Positions 46,970 through 55,323 of a stretch of DNA of 64,000 bases are shown in pieces. Position numbers and translations under genes: made by a program. The notes beneath the pieces are model-generated. The model had not been told where the DNA came from and searched no databases. It was given only the letters and a program-made list of their open reading frames with translations. How positions within the stretch are numbered: position 1 is the first letter of the stretch; each line of letters opens with the position of its first letter. Where the stretch lies: NCBI RefSeq assembly GCF_014699055.1, contig NZ_JACXAC010000001.1, forward strand, positions 806,001 through 870,000, given 5' to 3'. This DNA is from Hymenobacter armeniacus. Lineage in GTDB: Bacteria > Bacteroidota > Bacteroidia > Cytophagales > Hymenobacteraceae.

Positions 46970-47907
46970 GGCGTTGGCGGGTTATTGATGAAGTACGGGA
47001 CCGTCAGTTGCCAGACCGAATCGGCGGCGTAGGGGTGCGCTTCGGGGTAGGCCAAGGCGTGAATGGTGCCCCGCCAATGTGCCCGCCCAGAAGCCCGGCC
47101 GGCTGACTGGGCCGACACCCGCAACGTAAGCAACGACCCTTCGACCAAGGCTGGGGCCAACGCCTTACCGTTCGCGGAAACGCTGGTGTAGTAATAATGC
47201 AGGTTGTTGTCTCTGAGAAACAAGCGCGCGCGGTAAAGTTGGCCCGGCGTTACCGTTTCCGATTCGGGCGCGGCAAACGCCTGAATGGGGTCGTACCAAT
47301 CGACGGTGCGACCGGATTTCTCCGCCACGTAGCCGAGAGCCTTGGCTCCCGTGCGCCACACTTGGGTTTCGAGCCGGTTGAGGCCCGCCAACGTGACTGG
47401 CAAGGGCTGGCGATGACTAAAAACAGCTGCCAACTGACCATCACCGGCGAATGACTGCAGGGTTGCCAGCAGCGGCTTCGCAGTGCCATAGGTTACCTCC
47501 GCGTAGCTCACCAGTTGCTTGCCTAATCGCGCAGCGGTACTGGCCTTAATACCGCTGTTGCTACCAGAGCGTGGGCTTTCGCCGGACGCTAGGCGAATCT
47601 GGTGTTGCAGGTCCCGGAGCGTATCGGCCAGTGATTGGGTGCGCTGCACAATCAGTTGGCTGGCGGCGAGCACTGCCAAATCATATGGCTGGCTAGCATT
47701 GAGATGGGTGTAATAGTTGATGGCGCGCACCGTCGTGGCCATTCCTGCGTCAGTCTGCTGGTTATGCTTTGCCAAGCGCATTTCCAGGTCGGCCAGCTGT
47801 GCCAGTGTGGCCGCTTGCTGCTCTTCTGCTTGATGATAAGCATAGCCGCTGGCCAGCAAAACGCTCCCGAGCAGCAGTATAAACAATAATCGAACGGGTT
47901 TTTTCAT
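46966..47907 (-). CDS. Short GldM-like membrane-anchored protein (upstream copy)
   Basis: A 313-residue paralogue-like protein. Membrane helix (KKPVRLLFILLLGSVLLASGYAY), then helices (EEQQAATLAQLADLEMRLAKH, QRTQSLADTLRDLQHQIRLA, ARLGKQLVSYAEVTY), then an Ig-like part: TVTPGQLYRARLFLRDNNLHYYYTSVSANGKAL, VEGSLLTLRVSAQSAG, HWRGTIHALAY and WQLTVPYFI. It is about 60% of GldM length and lacks the distal domains. Sequence identity to its partner is low outside these elements, so the pair is old. The codon composition is less GC-biased than dprA upstream. ATG 47907 starts the membrane helix; the longer open frame does not. Confidence 0.6.
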   Translation of the reverse strand: MKKPVRLLFILLLGSVLLASGYAYHQAEEQQAATLAQLADLEMRLAKHNQQTDAGMATTVRAINYYTHLNASQPYDLAVLAASQLIVQRTQSLADTLRDLQHQIRLASGESPRSGSNSGIKASTAARLGKQLVSYAEVTYGTAKPLLATLQSFAGDGQLAAVFSHRQPLPVTLAGLNRLETQVWRTGAKALGYVAEKSGRTVDWYDPIQAFAAPESETVTPGQLYRARLFLRDNNLHYYYTSVSANGKALAPALVEGSLLTLRVSAQSAGRASGRAHWRGTIHALAYPEAHPYAADSVWQLTVPYFINNPPTP

Positions 47908-47932
47908 TGCCTTAATGCAAACAAACACTGTC

Positions 47933-49072
47933 CTACACCAACGCAAACTTCTTCCCCGGCATTGCCCGCACCACGCCCCGAAACTCCAGCCCCAGTAGCA
48001 GCGAGGCCACCGCGTAAATGGCCAGCTGGGCTTGCCAGGCAATGTCGTCCATGTGCAGCTCGCGGCCGGGCGCGGCGGCCAGCACCGTGACAATGGCGAA
48101 TTCCTCCGGCGTAAAATCGTCGGCCGAATAGGAAGGAACCGCCCTGAACTTGCCCGACTGGTGCAGGGCCGCGTCCCAGTTCAGGAGCTGCTCCAGGTCC
48201 AGTGGCTCGGTGTACATGGCCGCCTTGTTGCTTTTGATGAGCGCATTGCAACCCGCCGAAGCCTCGGAGCCCAGATTGCCGGGCACGGCCAACACGTCGC
48301 GGTCGTAGCTCAGGGCCAGCTCGGCGGTGATGAGCGCGCCGCCTTTTATGGCCGCTTCCACCACCACCGTGCCGTCGCTCAGGCCGGCGATGATGCGGTT
48401 GCGGGCCGGGAAATTGTAGCGGTCGGGCGGCGTGCCGAAGGGGAATTCGGTGAGCAGGCCGCCTTGCTCGCGCATTTTCTCGGCCGTCTTCTGGTGGGTG
48501 TGCGGGTAGATGCGGTCGAGGCCCGTGGCCATCACGCCCACGGTTTCGAGGCCTTCCTGCAAGGCGGCGCGGTGCGCGATGATGTCGATGCCATAGGCCA
48601 GGCCACTCACTACCAGGGGCCGGTGCGGCACCAGTCCACGCACGATGCGCTCGGTTTGCTCGCGGCCGTAATCGGTGTTTTTGCGGGTGCCCACCAGGGC
48701 CACACTTTTCGGCGCGTTCAAGTCGGCCGTCCCTTTGTAGTAAAGGATGGCCGGCGCGTCCGGAATCAGCTTGAGGCGGCTGGGGAAGCGCTTGCTGGTG
48801 TAAAACAAGATTTCGACGCCGTCTTTTTCGGCTTTTTTTAGGTCGGCTTCAGCTTTGCGAAACGCCTTCTCGCGCTCGGGGCCGGTGAGGGCTTTCACCG
48901 TGGCCTCGCCCACGCCGGGAATGCGGCGGAGCTTACCGGGCGGCATCATGAGCACGTTTTTGGCCGAGCCGCCGTAGCTCATCAATTGGCGCGTGAGCTG
49001 CGGGCCAATGCCGGGTAGCAGCGTGAGGGCCAGCTCGTGGAAGAGGGTGTCGTCGGGGGAAGAATGCAGCAT
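47933..49072 (-). CDS. dprA: DNA-processing protein
   Basis: DprA loads RecA onto incoming single-stranded DNA in natural transformation and recombination. The 379-residue protein has an N-terminal helical (SAM-like) region (LALTLLPGIGPQLTRQLMSYGG, IPGVGEATVKAL), then the Rossmann core KSVALVGTRKNTDYGREQTERIV, VVSGLAYGIDIIAHRAALQ, TVGVMATGLDRIYP and NFPARNRIIAGLSDGTVVVEAAIKGGALITAELAL. A C-terminal winged-helix-like tail (DDFTPEEFAIVTVLAAAPGRELHMDDIAWQ) follows. Its ATG overlaps the stop of the upstream MerR gene by one base, implying translational coupling. Confidence 0.95.
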   Translation of the reverse strand: MLHSSPDDTLFHELALTLLPGIGPQLTRQLMSYGGSAKNVLMMPPGKLRRIPGVGEATVKALTGPEREKAFRKAEADLKKAEKDGVEILFYTSKRFPSRLKLIPDAPAILYYKGTADLNAPKSVALVGTRKNTDYGREQTERIVRGLVPHRPLVVSGLAYGIDIIAHRAALQEGLETVGVMATGLDRIYPHTHQKTAEKMREQGGLLTEFPFGTPPDRYNFPARNRIIAGLSDGTVVVEAAIKGGALITAELALSYDRDVLAVPGNLGSEASAGCNALIKSNKAAMYTEPLDLEQLLNWDAALHQSGKFRAVPSYSADDFTPEEFAIVTVLAAAPGRELHMDDIAWQAQLAIYAVASLLLGLEFRGVVRAMPGKKFALV

Positions 49073-49449
49073 TAGGCCTCAGGCGTGGGGTCTGGGTCGG
49101 CTTTGCCGGCGGCTTCAACTTCCTTTTTCAAGCTTACCAGAAACGCGCGCACCTTCTCCAGGCTCTGCACCACATCAATCTTCTCTTTCAGCTGCGGGCC
49201 CTTCTGCTTGAGCATGTCGCGCGCGCCAGGAATGGTGTAGCCGCGCTCTTTTACCAAGTGATAGATGGTGCGAAACACCTCGATGTCCTGCGGGGTGTAG
49301 AGGCGGTTGCCCTTCTTGCTGCGGCGCGGGCGCAACTCGTCAAACTCCGTTTCCCAGAAGCGCACCAGCGACTCGGCCACCTTGAATTGGGCGGCCACCT
49401 CGCCGATGGTGAAGTACTGTTTCTCGATGCTGCGCTCCTTATACGGCAT
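49072..49449 (-). CDS. MerR family transcriptional regulator
   Basis: A 125-residue regulator. The helix-turn-helix and wing are QYFTIGEVAAQFKVAESLVRFWETEFDELRPRRSKKGNRLYTPQDIEVFRTIYHLVKERGYTIPGARDML, a MerR signature, followed by a short helical dimerisation region (KEKIDVVQSLEKVRAFLVSLKKEVEA). There is no Cys-rich effector-binding domain, so no metal or redox sensing is evident. It is overlapped by one base with dprA and divergent from alaS, so it may control either. The promoter-like element for alaS lies immediately upstream. Confidence 0.9.
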   Translation of the reverse strand: MPYKERSIEKQYFTIGEVAAQFKVAESLVRFWETEFDELRPRRSKKGNRLYTPQDIEVFRTIYHLVKERGYTIPGARDMLKQKGPQLKEKIDVVQSLEKVRAFLVSLKKEVEAAGKADPDPTPEA

Positions 49450-49454
49450 ATGGC

Positions 49455-49462
49455 TACCTTTG
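49455..49462 (+). promoter_or_regulatory. Putative -7 element (TAnnTTTG) for alaS
   Basis: TACCTTTG, a full match to the Bacteroidota -7 consensus, followed by CAAAT. It lies 117 bases before the alaS ATG and just upstream of the divergent MerR start, so the MerR protein could bind here. Confidence 0.4.
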
Positions 49463-49578
49463 CAAATACTCCGAAAAGTAGCCTAAAATTCGCAGCCATG
49501 CGCAGTTGCGGGCTGATTGGGCGGAGATAATCCAACGGTATCTTCTCATTCGTCAACGTTCGGTTGGCGCCTAGCTTC

Positions 49579-52266
49579 ATGTCACTCCCCACCGCTTCCA
49601 CTGTTCGCCAGCAGTTTCTTGATTTCTTCGCCAGCAAAGGCCACCACATCGTGCCCTCGGCCCCGATTGTGGTGAAAGACGACCCCACGCTGCTGTTCAT
49701 CAACAGCGGCATGGCCCCGTTCAAAGACTATTTCCTGGGCAATAAGCCCGCGCCCTACAAGCGCATCGCCGATACCCAGAAGTGCCTGCGCGTGAGTGGC
49801 AAGCACAACGACCTGGAAGAAGTAGGCTACGACACCTACCACCACACCATGTTCGAAATGCTGGGCAACTGGAGCTTTGGCGACTACTTCAAGAAGGACG
49901 CCATTGCCTGGGCCTGGGAGCTGCTCACGGAGGTGTACAAGCTGGAAAAAGACCGGCTCTACGTCACCTATTTCGAAGGCGACCAGGCCGACGGCACCGC
50001 CGCCGACACCGAAACCCAGAACCTGTGGCGCCAATACACCACCGACGACCGGATTTTGCCCGGCAACAAGAAGGACAACTTCTGGGAGATGGGCGACACC
50101 GGCCCCTGCGGCCCGTGCACCGAAATCCACATCGACCTGCGCTCGGAAGATGAGCGGGCCGCCAAGCCCGGCCGCGCGCTGGTGAACGCCGACCACCCGC
50201 AGGTGGTGGAAATCTGGAACAACGTGTTCATGGAATTCCAGCGCCTGGCCGACAAGTCCCTCATCAAGCTGCCTGAGCAGAGCGTGGACACCGGCATGGG
50301 CTTCGAGCGCCTGATGATGGCCGTGTCGGGCGTGAAGTCGAACTACGACACCGACGTGTTCCAGCCGCTCATCCAGTTCATTGCCAAAGAGGTAGGCCTG
50401 GAATACCACGGCACCGCGCCCGCCACGGTGAACGACCAGCCGGCCACCGAAAACGAGAAAACGGACATCGCCATCCGGGTCATCGCCGACCACATTCGCA
50501 CCATCGCCTTCACCATTGCCGACGGCCAGCTGCCGAGCAACGTGAAGGCCGGCTACGTCATTCGCCGCATCCTGCGCCGGGCCGTGCGCTACGCATTTTC
50601 GAGCCTGAACCAGAAGCAGCCCTTCCTCTACAAGCTGGTGCCCGTGCTGGCCGACCAGATGAAAGGGATTTTCCCGGAATTGCACCAGCAGGTGCCCTTC
50701 GTGCAACGCGTGATTGAGGAAGAGGAGATTTCCTTCCTGAAAACGCTGGAAACCGGCCTGCGCCGCCTCGACGCGCTGGAAGAAAGCGCCCGCGCCAACG
50801 GCGGCGTCATCGACGGCAAAACCGCGTTTGAGCTGAGCGACACCTTCGGCTTTCCGCTCGACCTCACCGCCCTCATTGCCCGCGAAAAGGGCCTGACCGT
50901 GGACGAGAACGGCTTTAAAAAGGAGCTGGAGCAGCAGAAAAACCGCAGCCGCAACGCCCAGGAAACCGAGCAGAGCGACTGGGTAACCGTGACCGAAACC
51001 GATGCCCCGAACGTGTTTGTGGGCTACGACCAGGACGAGGCCACGGCCCGCCTGCTGCGCTACCGCAAAATCGACAAAAAGGGCAAAACCGAGTACCAGC
51101 TCGTGTTCGACCAGACCCCGTTCTACGCCGAAAGCGGCGGCCAGATTGGCGACACCGGCTACTTGGAGTCGATGCTGAGCAAGGTGCGCGTGATTGACAC
51201 GAAGAAGGAAAACGACCTCATCATCCACACCACGCTGGATTTGCCGCAGGATTTGGAAGCCGAATTCCTGGCCCAGCCGGACGTGGTGCGCCGCAACCTG
51301 ATTCGCAACAACCACACGGCCACCCACCTGCTGCAGGCCGCCCTGCGCAACGTGCTGGGTAGCCACGTGCAGCAGAAAGGCTCGCTGGTGAACGAGAAGC
51401 TGCTGCGCTTCGACTTCTCGCACTTCACCAAAGTGACCGACGAGCAGCTGCGCGAGATTGAAACCATCGTGAACGAGCGCATCCGCCAGCAAATCCCGCT
51501 CGACGAGCGCCGCAACGTGCCCATTGCCGAAGCCAAAAACCTGGGCGCCATGGCCCTGTTCGGTGAGAAGTACGGCGACTTCGTGCGCGTTATCACCTTC
51601 GACAAGGACTATTCGGTGGAGCTGTGCGGCGGCCTGCACGTGCAGAACACCGGTAGCATCGGCTACTTCAAAATCACGGCGGAAAGCGCTGTAGGCGCCG
51701 GCGTGCGCCGCATCGAGGCCGTGACGGCCGGCGCGGCCGAAGCCTACGTGGACGCGCAGCTCGACCTGCTGGCCCAGGTGCGCGAAAAGCTCGGCAACCC
51801 CCAGCATTTGCTCACCGCCTTGGAAAAGCAAGGCGATGAGATGGCCAGCCTGCGCAAGCAGCTGGACCAGCTCACGCAGCAGCAACTGGCTGCCCAGCGC
51901 CGGACGCTCCTCACCCAAATCAAGCAGTTGCCCAACGGCTTGCACTTCCTGGCTGCTGCCGTGCACGCCGGCTCCGCCGATTCGCTGAAAACGCTGGCTT
52001 TCGAGGTGCGGCAGGCCGCGCCCGCGCCGCTGGCGGTAGTGCTGGGGGCAACCATCGATGGCAAGCCCCAGCTGGCGGTCATTTTGGACGATGAAACTGC
52101 CAAGGCGGGCACGCTCAACGCCAGCACGCTGGTGCGCGAGCTGGCCAAGGAAATTCAGGGCGGCGGCGGCGGGCAGCCGTTCTTCGCCACGGCGGGCGGT
52201 AAGAACGCGGAAGGGCTCAAAGCCGCCATTGCCAAGGCCGAAGAGGCGGTGAGCAAAGCCCTGTAA
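49579..52266 (+). CDS. alaS: Alanine--tRNA ligase
   Basis: AlaRS charges tRNA(Ala). The 895-residue length is near the family norm. The catalytic core has RQQFLDFFASKGHHIVPSAPIVVKDDPTLLFINSGMAPFKDYFLG, GKHNDLEEVGYDTYHHTMFEMLGNWSFGDYFKK and GDTGPCGPCTEIHID; the editing domain has NHTATHLLQAALRNVLG and CGGLHVQNTGSIGYFKI with the zinc-binding His and Cys; a coiled coil and C-Ala domain (AGSADSLKTLAFEVRQ, GGGGGQPFFATAGGKNAEGLKAAI) finish it. ATG 49579 begins the typical MSLPTASTVRQQ start. It is divergent from the MerR gene. Confidence 0.98.
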   Translation: MSLPTASTVRQQFLDFFASKGHHIVPSAPIVVKDDPTLLFINSGMAPFKDYFLGNKPAPYKRIADTQKCLRVSGKHNDLEEVGYDTYHHTMFEMLGNWSFGDYFKKDAIAWAWELLTEVYKLEKDRLYVTYFEGDQADGTAADTETQNLWRQYTTDDRILPGNKKDNFWEMGDTGPCGPCTEIHIDLRSEDERAAKPGRALVNADHPQVVEIWNNVFMEFQRLADKSLIKLPEQSVDTGMGFERLMMAVSGVKSNYDTDVFQPLIQFIAKEVGLEYHGTAPATVNDQPATENEKTDIAIRVIADHIRTIAFTIADGQLPSNVKAGYVIRRILRRAVRYAFSSLNQKQPFLYKLVPVLADQMKGIFPELHQQVPFVQRVIEEEEISFLKTLETGLRRLDALEESARANGGVIDGKTAFELSDTFGFPLDLTALIAREKGLTVDENGFKKELEQQKNRSRNAQETEQSDWVTVTETDAPNVFVGYDQDEATARLLRYRKIDKKGKTEYQLVFDQTPFYAESGGQIGDTGYLESMLSKVRVIDTKKENDLIIHTTLDLPQDLEAEFLAQPDVVRRNLIRNNHTATHLLQAALRNVLGSHVQQKGSLVNEKLLRFDFSHFTKVTDEQLREIETIVNERIRQQIPLDERRNVPIAEAKNLGAMALFGEKYGDFVRVITFDKDYSVELCGGLHVQNTGSIGYFKITAESAVGAGVRRIEAVTAGAAEAYVDAQLDLLAQVREKLGNPQHLLTALEKQGDEMASLRKQLDQLTQQQLAAQRRTLLTQIKQLPNGLHFLAAAVHAGSADSLKTLAFEVRQAAPAPLAVVLGATIDGKPQLAVILDDETAKAGTLNASTLVRELAKEIQGGGGGQPFFATAGGKNAEGLKAAIAKAEEAVSKAL

Positions 52267-52287
52267 GCAGCCAGCAAATCGAATTGG

Positions 52288-52343
52288 GCGGCCGGTTTGG
52301 CGATGGAGCAAGGCGTATGCTTTAGCTTCGTCAAACCGGCCGC
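52288..52343. repeat. Inverted repeat after alaS
   Basis: GCGGCCGGTTTGGCG at 52288-52302 pairs with CGTCAAACCGGCCGC at 52329-52343 (one mismatch) around a 26-base centre, 21 bases after the alaS stop. It could end alaS transcription but lacks a T-run. Confidence 0.6.
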
Positions 52344-52393
52344 TTCGTGTGCAGGCCATAGCGGTTTATCCATTTATTCTACCTACTCCGGCA

Positions 52394-53200
52394 ATGCGCG
52401 CTACTCTACCCGGGCTACTGATTCCCGTTTTCCTGGCTTGTGTTTCTCCAGCTGTGGCCCAAACGGCGGCCCCCGCAGCGGCGGCCTCCGCGGCGGCAGT
52501 TATCCCGCCTATCCACACGGTTTATTTCGACGCCCTGGGCCGGCCCATCAACACCGCAGAAGGGGCCGACCACCGCGAAGACATGATTTACCGCGACAGC
52601 GTGGGCGGCTCCGTGCGGGTATATTATCCGTCGGGGAAGCTGCGGCGGGTGGTGCCCTACCTGCATTTTGCCTACGGCATCAAGTACGGTTCCGAAACGA
52701 GCTTTTATGAAACGGGCGAGCTCAAAAGCCGCTGCGAGTATAAAGTTGACGGCCCCGTGGGCTACTACCAGCAGTTTTATCGCAACGGCAAGGTCCGCTT
52801 CCGCACGCCCATGGGCAACGACTTGCCTAAAGACGCCCAAGGCGAAGGGTTCGGGCCAGACGGCCTGCCTTTTACCGCCGCTTATAACAAGGAGCATTCC
52901 AAAATGCCGGCCATGCGTGGGGGCGGGGGCGACGCCGCCATTGTGCAGGCCGTGCAGCAAGCCGTGCGTTACCCAGCGGAAGCGTTGCGCTCGCAGATTA
53001 CGGGCCGGGTGCTCGTTAGCTTCATGGTCGACGATTGCGGCTTCGTCCGCAACGTGCGCATTGTCAAAACTCCCTCGCCGGTTTTTAATGCCACGGTGCT
53101 GTCGGCGGTGGCGTCCCTTGGCCGGCTGACACCCGGCGAGCACGACGGCGAAACAGTGGACGTTTTCTATACCGTGCCCATCACGTTTTCCATTCGGTAA
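52394..53200 (+). CDS. YwqK-like repeat protein with TonB C-terminal domain, copy 1
   Basis: A 268-residue exported protein, first of three related genes. Signal peptide (LPGLLIPVFLACVSPAVAQ), Ala/Pro linker, then strands of the YwqK/MORN-like type (RDSVGGSVRVYYPSGKLRRVVPY, SFYETGELKSRCEYKVDGPVGYYQQFYRNGKVRF), a Gly/Met-rich linker and a TonB_C-like end (AVRYPAEALRSQITGRVLVSFMVDDCGFVRNVRIVKTP, GRLTPGEHDGETVDVFYTVPITFSI). It has no TonB membrane helix. Start ATG 52394. Role unknown; it may relay contact between envelope proteins. Confidence 0.75.
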   Translation: MRATLPGLLIPVFLACVSPAVAQTAAPAAAASAAAVIPPIHTVYFDALGRPINTAEGADHREDMIYRDSVGGSVRVYYPSGKLRRVVPYLHFAYGIKYGSETSFYETGELKSRCEYKVDGPVGYYQQFYRNGKVRFRTPMGNDLPKDAQGEGFGPDGLPFTAAYNKEHSKMPAMRGGGGDAAIVQAVQQAVRYPAEALRSQITGRVLVSFMVDDCGFVRNVRIVKTPSPVFNATVLSAVASLGRLTPGEHDGETVDVFYTVPITFSIR

Positions 53201-53253
53201 GTCTGTTGCTGCGTAATTATTCAGCTTCTTTACGGGAAATCTACCCGTCTCAA

Positions 53254-54063
53254 ATGTATTTTCGATTGTTGCTGGCCGCCAGCATGGCCTGCGTAACCGC
53301 CGTGGCCCACGCCCAGGCCTCGCCACCTGTTCAAACCCCGACACCGCCCGCCGAAACCAAATATTTCGACGCCGACCATCACCAAGTTCTTACGGAAGCA
53401 GGGGCCGCGGAGAAACGCGTCACTACGTTTCGGGACACCGTTGGCGGCACCGTGCGGGCGTTTTACCTGCCGTCGGGCAAGCTCAAGCTATTTACGCCTT
53501 ACGCCGACCTGCGCCATTCATTGCGCCACGGTACGGCCAGCGAATATTTCGAAAATGGCCAGCTACGCTTTCAGGCCACCTATAAGGCGGGCAAAGTGGT
53601 GGGCGATTTGGTGACGTACTACGCCGACGGGACGCTGAAACGCCGCGACCACCACGCGCCCGACCAGCCGACTTCCGGCGAATGCTTCGGGCCCGACGGC
53701 AAGCCGGTCCCGTACTACCCTTACGAGCAGATGCCGGTGTATTCCGTGGCGCCCGGCGACCAAGCGGCCGTGACGCGGGACGTGCAGCTCAACACCCGCT
53801 ACCCGGCCGTGGCTCTGCGGCAGGGCGTCTATGGCATCGTGAAAGTGAAATTTGTGGTTGGCAAAGACGGGCAGGTGAAGAACATCGCGCCCGTGGAGCC
53901 GGCCAAAGACGCGGTGCCGGCCAAGCTAGCCACTGGCTACCGGGCCCTGCAAGATGCCGCCGTGAGTGCCGTGCAGCAGCTCAAGTCCTTCGCGCCGGGC
54001 CGGCAGGACGGCGAGCCGGTGTCGGTGTCGTTCACGGTGCCGGTCACGTTCCGCATCAAATAG
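53254..54063 (+). CDS. YwqK-like repeat protein with TonB C-terminal domain, copy 2
   Basis: A 269-residue paralogue with the same order: signal peptide (FRLLLAASMACVTAVAHAQ), linker, KYFDADHHQVLTEAG, RDTVGGTVRAFYLPSGKLKLFTPY, EYFENGQLRFQATYKAGKVVGDLVTYYADGTLKRRDHH, a MPVY linker and TonB_C (NTRYPAVALRQGVYGIVKVKFVVGKDGQVKNIAPVEPA, LKSFAPGRQDGEPVSVSFTVPVTFRI). The conserved RDxVGG-x-VR and SGKL segments are shared with copies 1 and 3. It follows copy 1 after 53 bases and is probably on the same message. Start ATG 53254. Confidence 0.76.
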   Translation: MYFRLLLAASMACVTAVAHAQASPPVQTPTPPAETKYFDADHHQVLTEAGAAEKRVTTFRDTVGGTVRAFYLPSGKLKLFTPYADLRHSLRHGTASEYFENGQLRFQATYKAGKVVGDLVTYYADGTLKRRDHHAPDQPTSGECFGPDGKPVPYYPYEQMPVYSVAPGDQAAVTRDVQLNTRYPAVALRQGVYGIVKVKFVVGKDGQVKNIAPVEPAKDAVPAKLATGYRALQDAAVSAVQQLKSFAPGRQDGEPVSVSFTVPVTFRIK

Positions 54064-54093
54064 GAAAAACGGCAAAAAAATAGGGGCGAGGGG

Positions 54094-54123
54094 TTGGAGA
54101 ACTGCCGGCAAGTGGCAACTTTG
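54094..54123 (+). promoter_or_regulatory. Putative promoter (-33 TTG, -7 CAACTTTG) for the gene at 54162
   Basis: TTG at 54094-54096 and CAACTTTG at 54116-54123 are 19 bases apart, the spacing of Bacteroidota -33/-7 promoters; the -7 has one mismatch to TAnnTTTG. It gives a leader of about 30 bases and suggests that this gene is not only read through from copy 2. Confidence 0.4.
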
Positions 54124-54161
54124 TTTTAGTCCAATTCCCACAACTTCAACTCATTTTGCTT

Positions 54162-55133
54162 ATGCGCTTTTTTACCCAACTCGCAGTTGGCTGTGTTTTC
54201 TCGGCCTTAGCGCTGCCCGCTGCGGCCCAAACTTTTTCGGACCCGGCCAGCTACAACAACGCCATCGTGAACGAGCAGGTGGAACTGCTCAAGAAAAACC
54301 TGCGCTACATCAGCAAGGCCGCCCACAGCGAAAACGACCGCAAGATTGAGAACCGCCGCCTCGAAGTGGTGGAGCAAAACAAGGTGGCCGTGGCCAACGT
54401 GCAGCGCATGCCCGCCGCCTACAAAGGCAACACCGAGCTGCGCACCAGCGCCCTCAACGCCTTCAAGACCATGCTGGAGGTGTACTCGGCCGACTACAAG
54501 CAGGTGAACGCGCTGGCCGCCACCCGCACCGAAAGCTTCGAGGCCATGCAGCGCTATTTCGACGCCCAGGAAGTGGCCGAAAAGAAGCTGGCCGTGGTAG
54601 ACGACAGCGTGAACGCCGCCCAGAAGCGCTTCGCCAAGCAATTCGGCATGAGCATCGAGAGCAGCAAAGAGTCGGCGAAGCTGGCCGAGTACACCCGCCA
54701 GGTGTCGGCCGTGAACAAGTACCAGCACCAGGTTTTTCTGCCGTATTTCCGGGTGCAGAAAGCCAGCGCCAAGCTCACCGACGCCCTCAACTCGCAGGAC
54801 GCCGCTGCCTTCGAGGCCGCCCGCGTGACCCTGGCCGCCGAAGCCGAGAAATCGGCCGCGGAGCTGTCGGCGGTGCCGGCGTTTCGGGGCAAGGACGTGG
54901 CCTACCGCAACGCGGCCCGCGACTTGGCCAACTTGTACGTGGTGATGTGCGCCAAGCAGTTTGTGCAGATTGCGGAGCTGTTGAAAAACAAAGACCACCT
55001 CACCAAAGTCGACGCCCAAACCATCAACAACAACATCAACGCCTACAATACGCAGAACCAGAAGTTCAACGAAGCCTACAACAAGACGTCGGCGGCTTTT
55101 ATGGACACCTACGTGCCGGTGATGAACGACTAA
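54162..55133 (+). CDS. Secreted helical protein of unknown function
   Basis: A 323-residue protein with a signal peptide (FTQLAVGCVFSALALPAAAQ). The mature part is almost wholly helical with heptad-like spacing: NNAIVNEQVELLKKNLRYISKAAHS, VEQNKVAVANVQRMPAAYKG, YFDAQEVAEKKLAVVDDSVNAAQKRFAKQFG and VDAQTINNNINAYNTQNQKFNEAYNK. It resembles secreted proteins described as LIC11966-type surface proteins, but I hold that label weakly. It sits between copies 2 and 3 of the TonB_C/YwqK trio on the same strand, with its own promoter-like site and terminator, so it may be an insertion into the group. Confidence 0.7.
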   Translation: MRFFTQLAVGCVFSALALPAAAQTFSDPASYNNAIVNEQVELLKKNLRYISKAAHSENDRKIENRRLEVVEQNKVAVANVQRMPAAYKGNTELRTSALNAFKTMLEVYSADYKQVNALAATRTESFEAMQRYFDAQEVAEKKLAVVDDSVNAAQKRFAKQFGMSIESSKESAKLAEYTRQVSAVNKYQHQVFLPYFRVQKASAKLTDALNSQDAAAFEAARVTLAAEAEKSAAELSAVPAFRGKDVAYRNAARDLANLYVVMCAKQFVQIAELLKNKDHLTKVDAQTINNNINAYNTQNQKFNEAYNKTSAAFMDTYVPVMND

Positions 55134-55159
55134 CCCGCTGCCGGAAGTCACGACTTGAG

Positions 55160-55194
55160 AAGCCAGCCGTTGCCATGCAGCGGCTGGCTTTTTT
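55160..55194 (+). terminator. Intrinsic terminator
   Basis: AAGCCAGCCG pairs with CGGCTGGCTT around a 10-base loop, then a T-run, 26 bases after the helical secreted protein gene. Confidence 0.75.
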
Positions 55195-55323
55195 GGGGTG
55201 ATAAAAATGGGTTGGCGTGCCCCCCGATTTCGATGGCTTTCGTACCTTACAGGTACACTCCGACGCCTCCGCCGTACCGGCGGGAACGCAGGCCGGTAAA
55301 TTGCTGCTCAAATCTGAACTTCT

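Noticed and set aside
47908..48093. An N-terminal extension of the upstream GldM-like protein
   Set aside because: The extension is Trp/Arg/Cys-rich, overlaps dprA codons and would bury the membrane helix.
49582..52359. A 925-codon open frame antisense to alaS
   Set aside because: High-GC codon bias leaves the complementary frame open; the translation is His/Val/Gly-rich without domains, while alaS on the other strand has every family motif.
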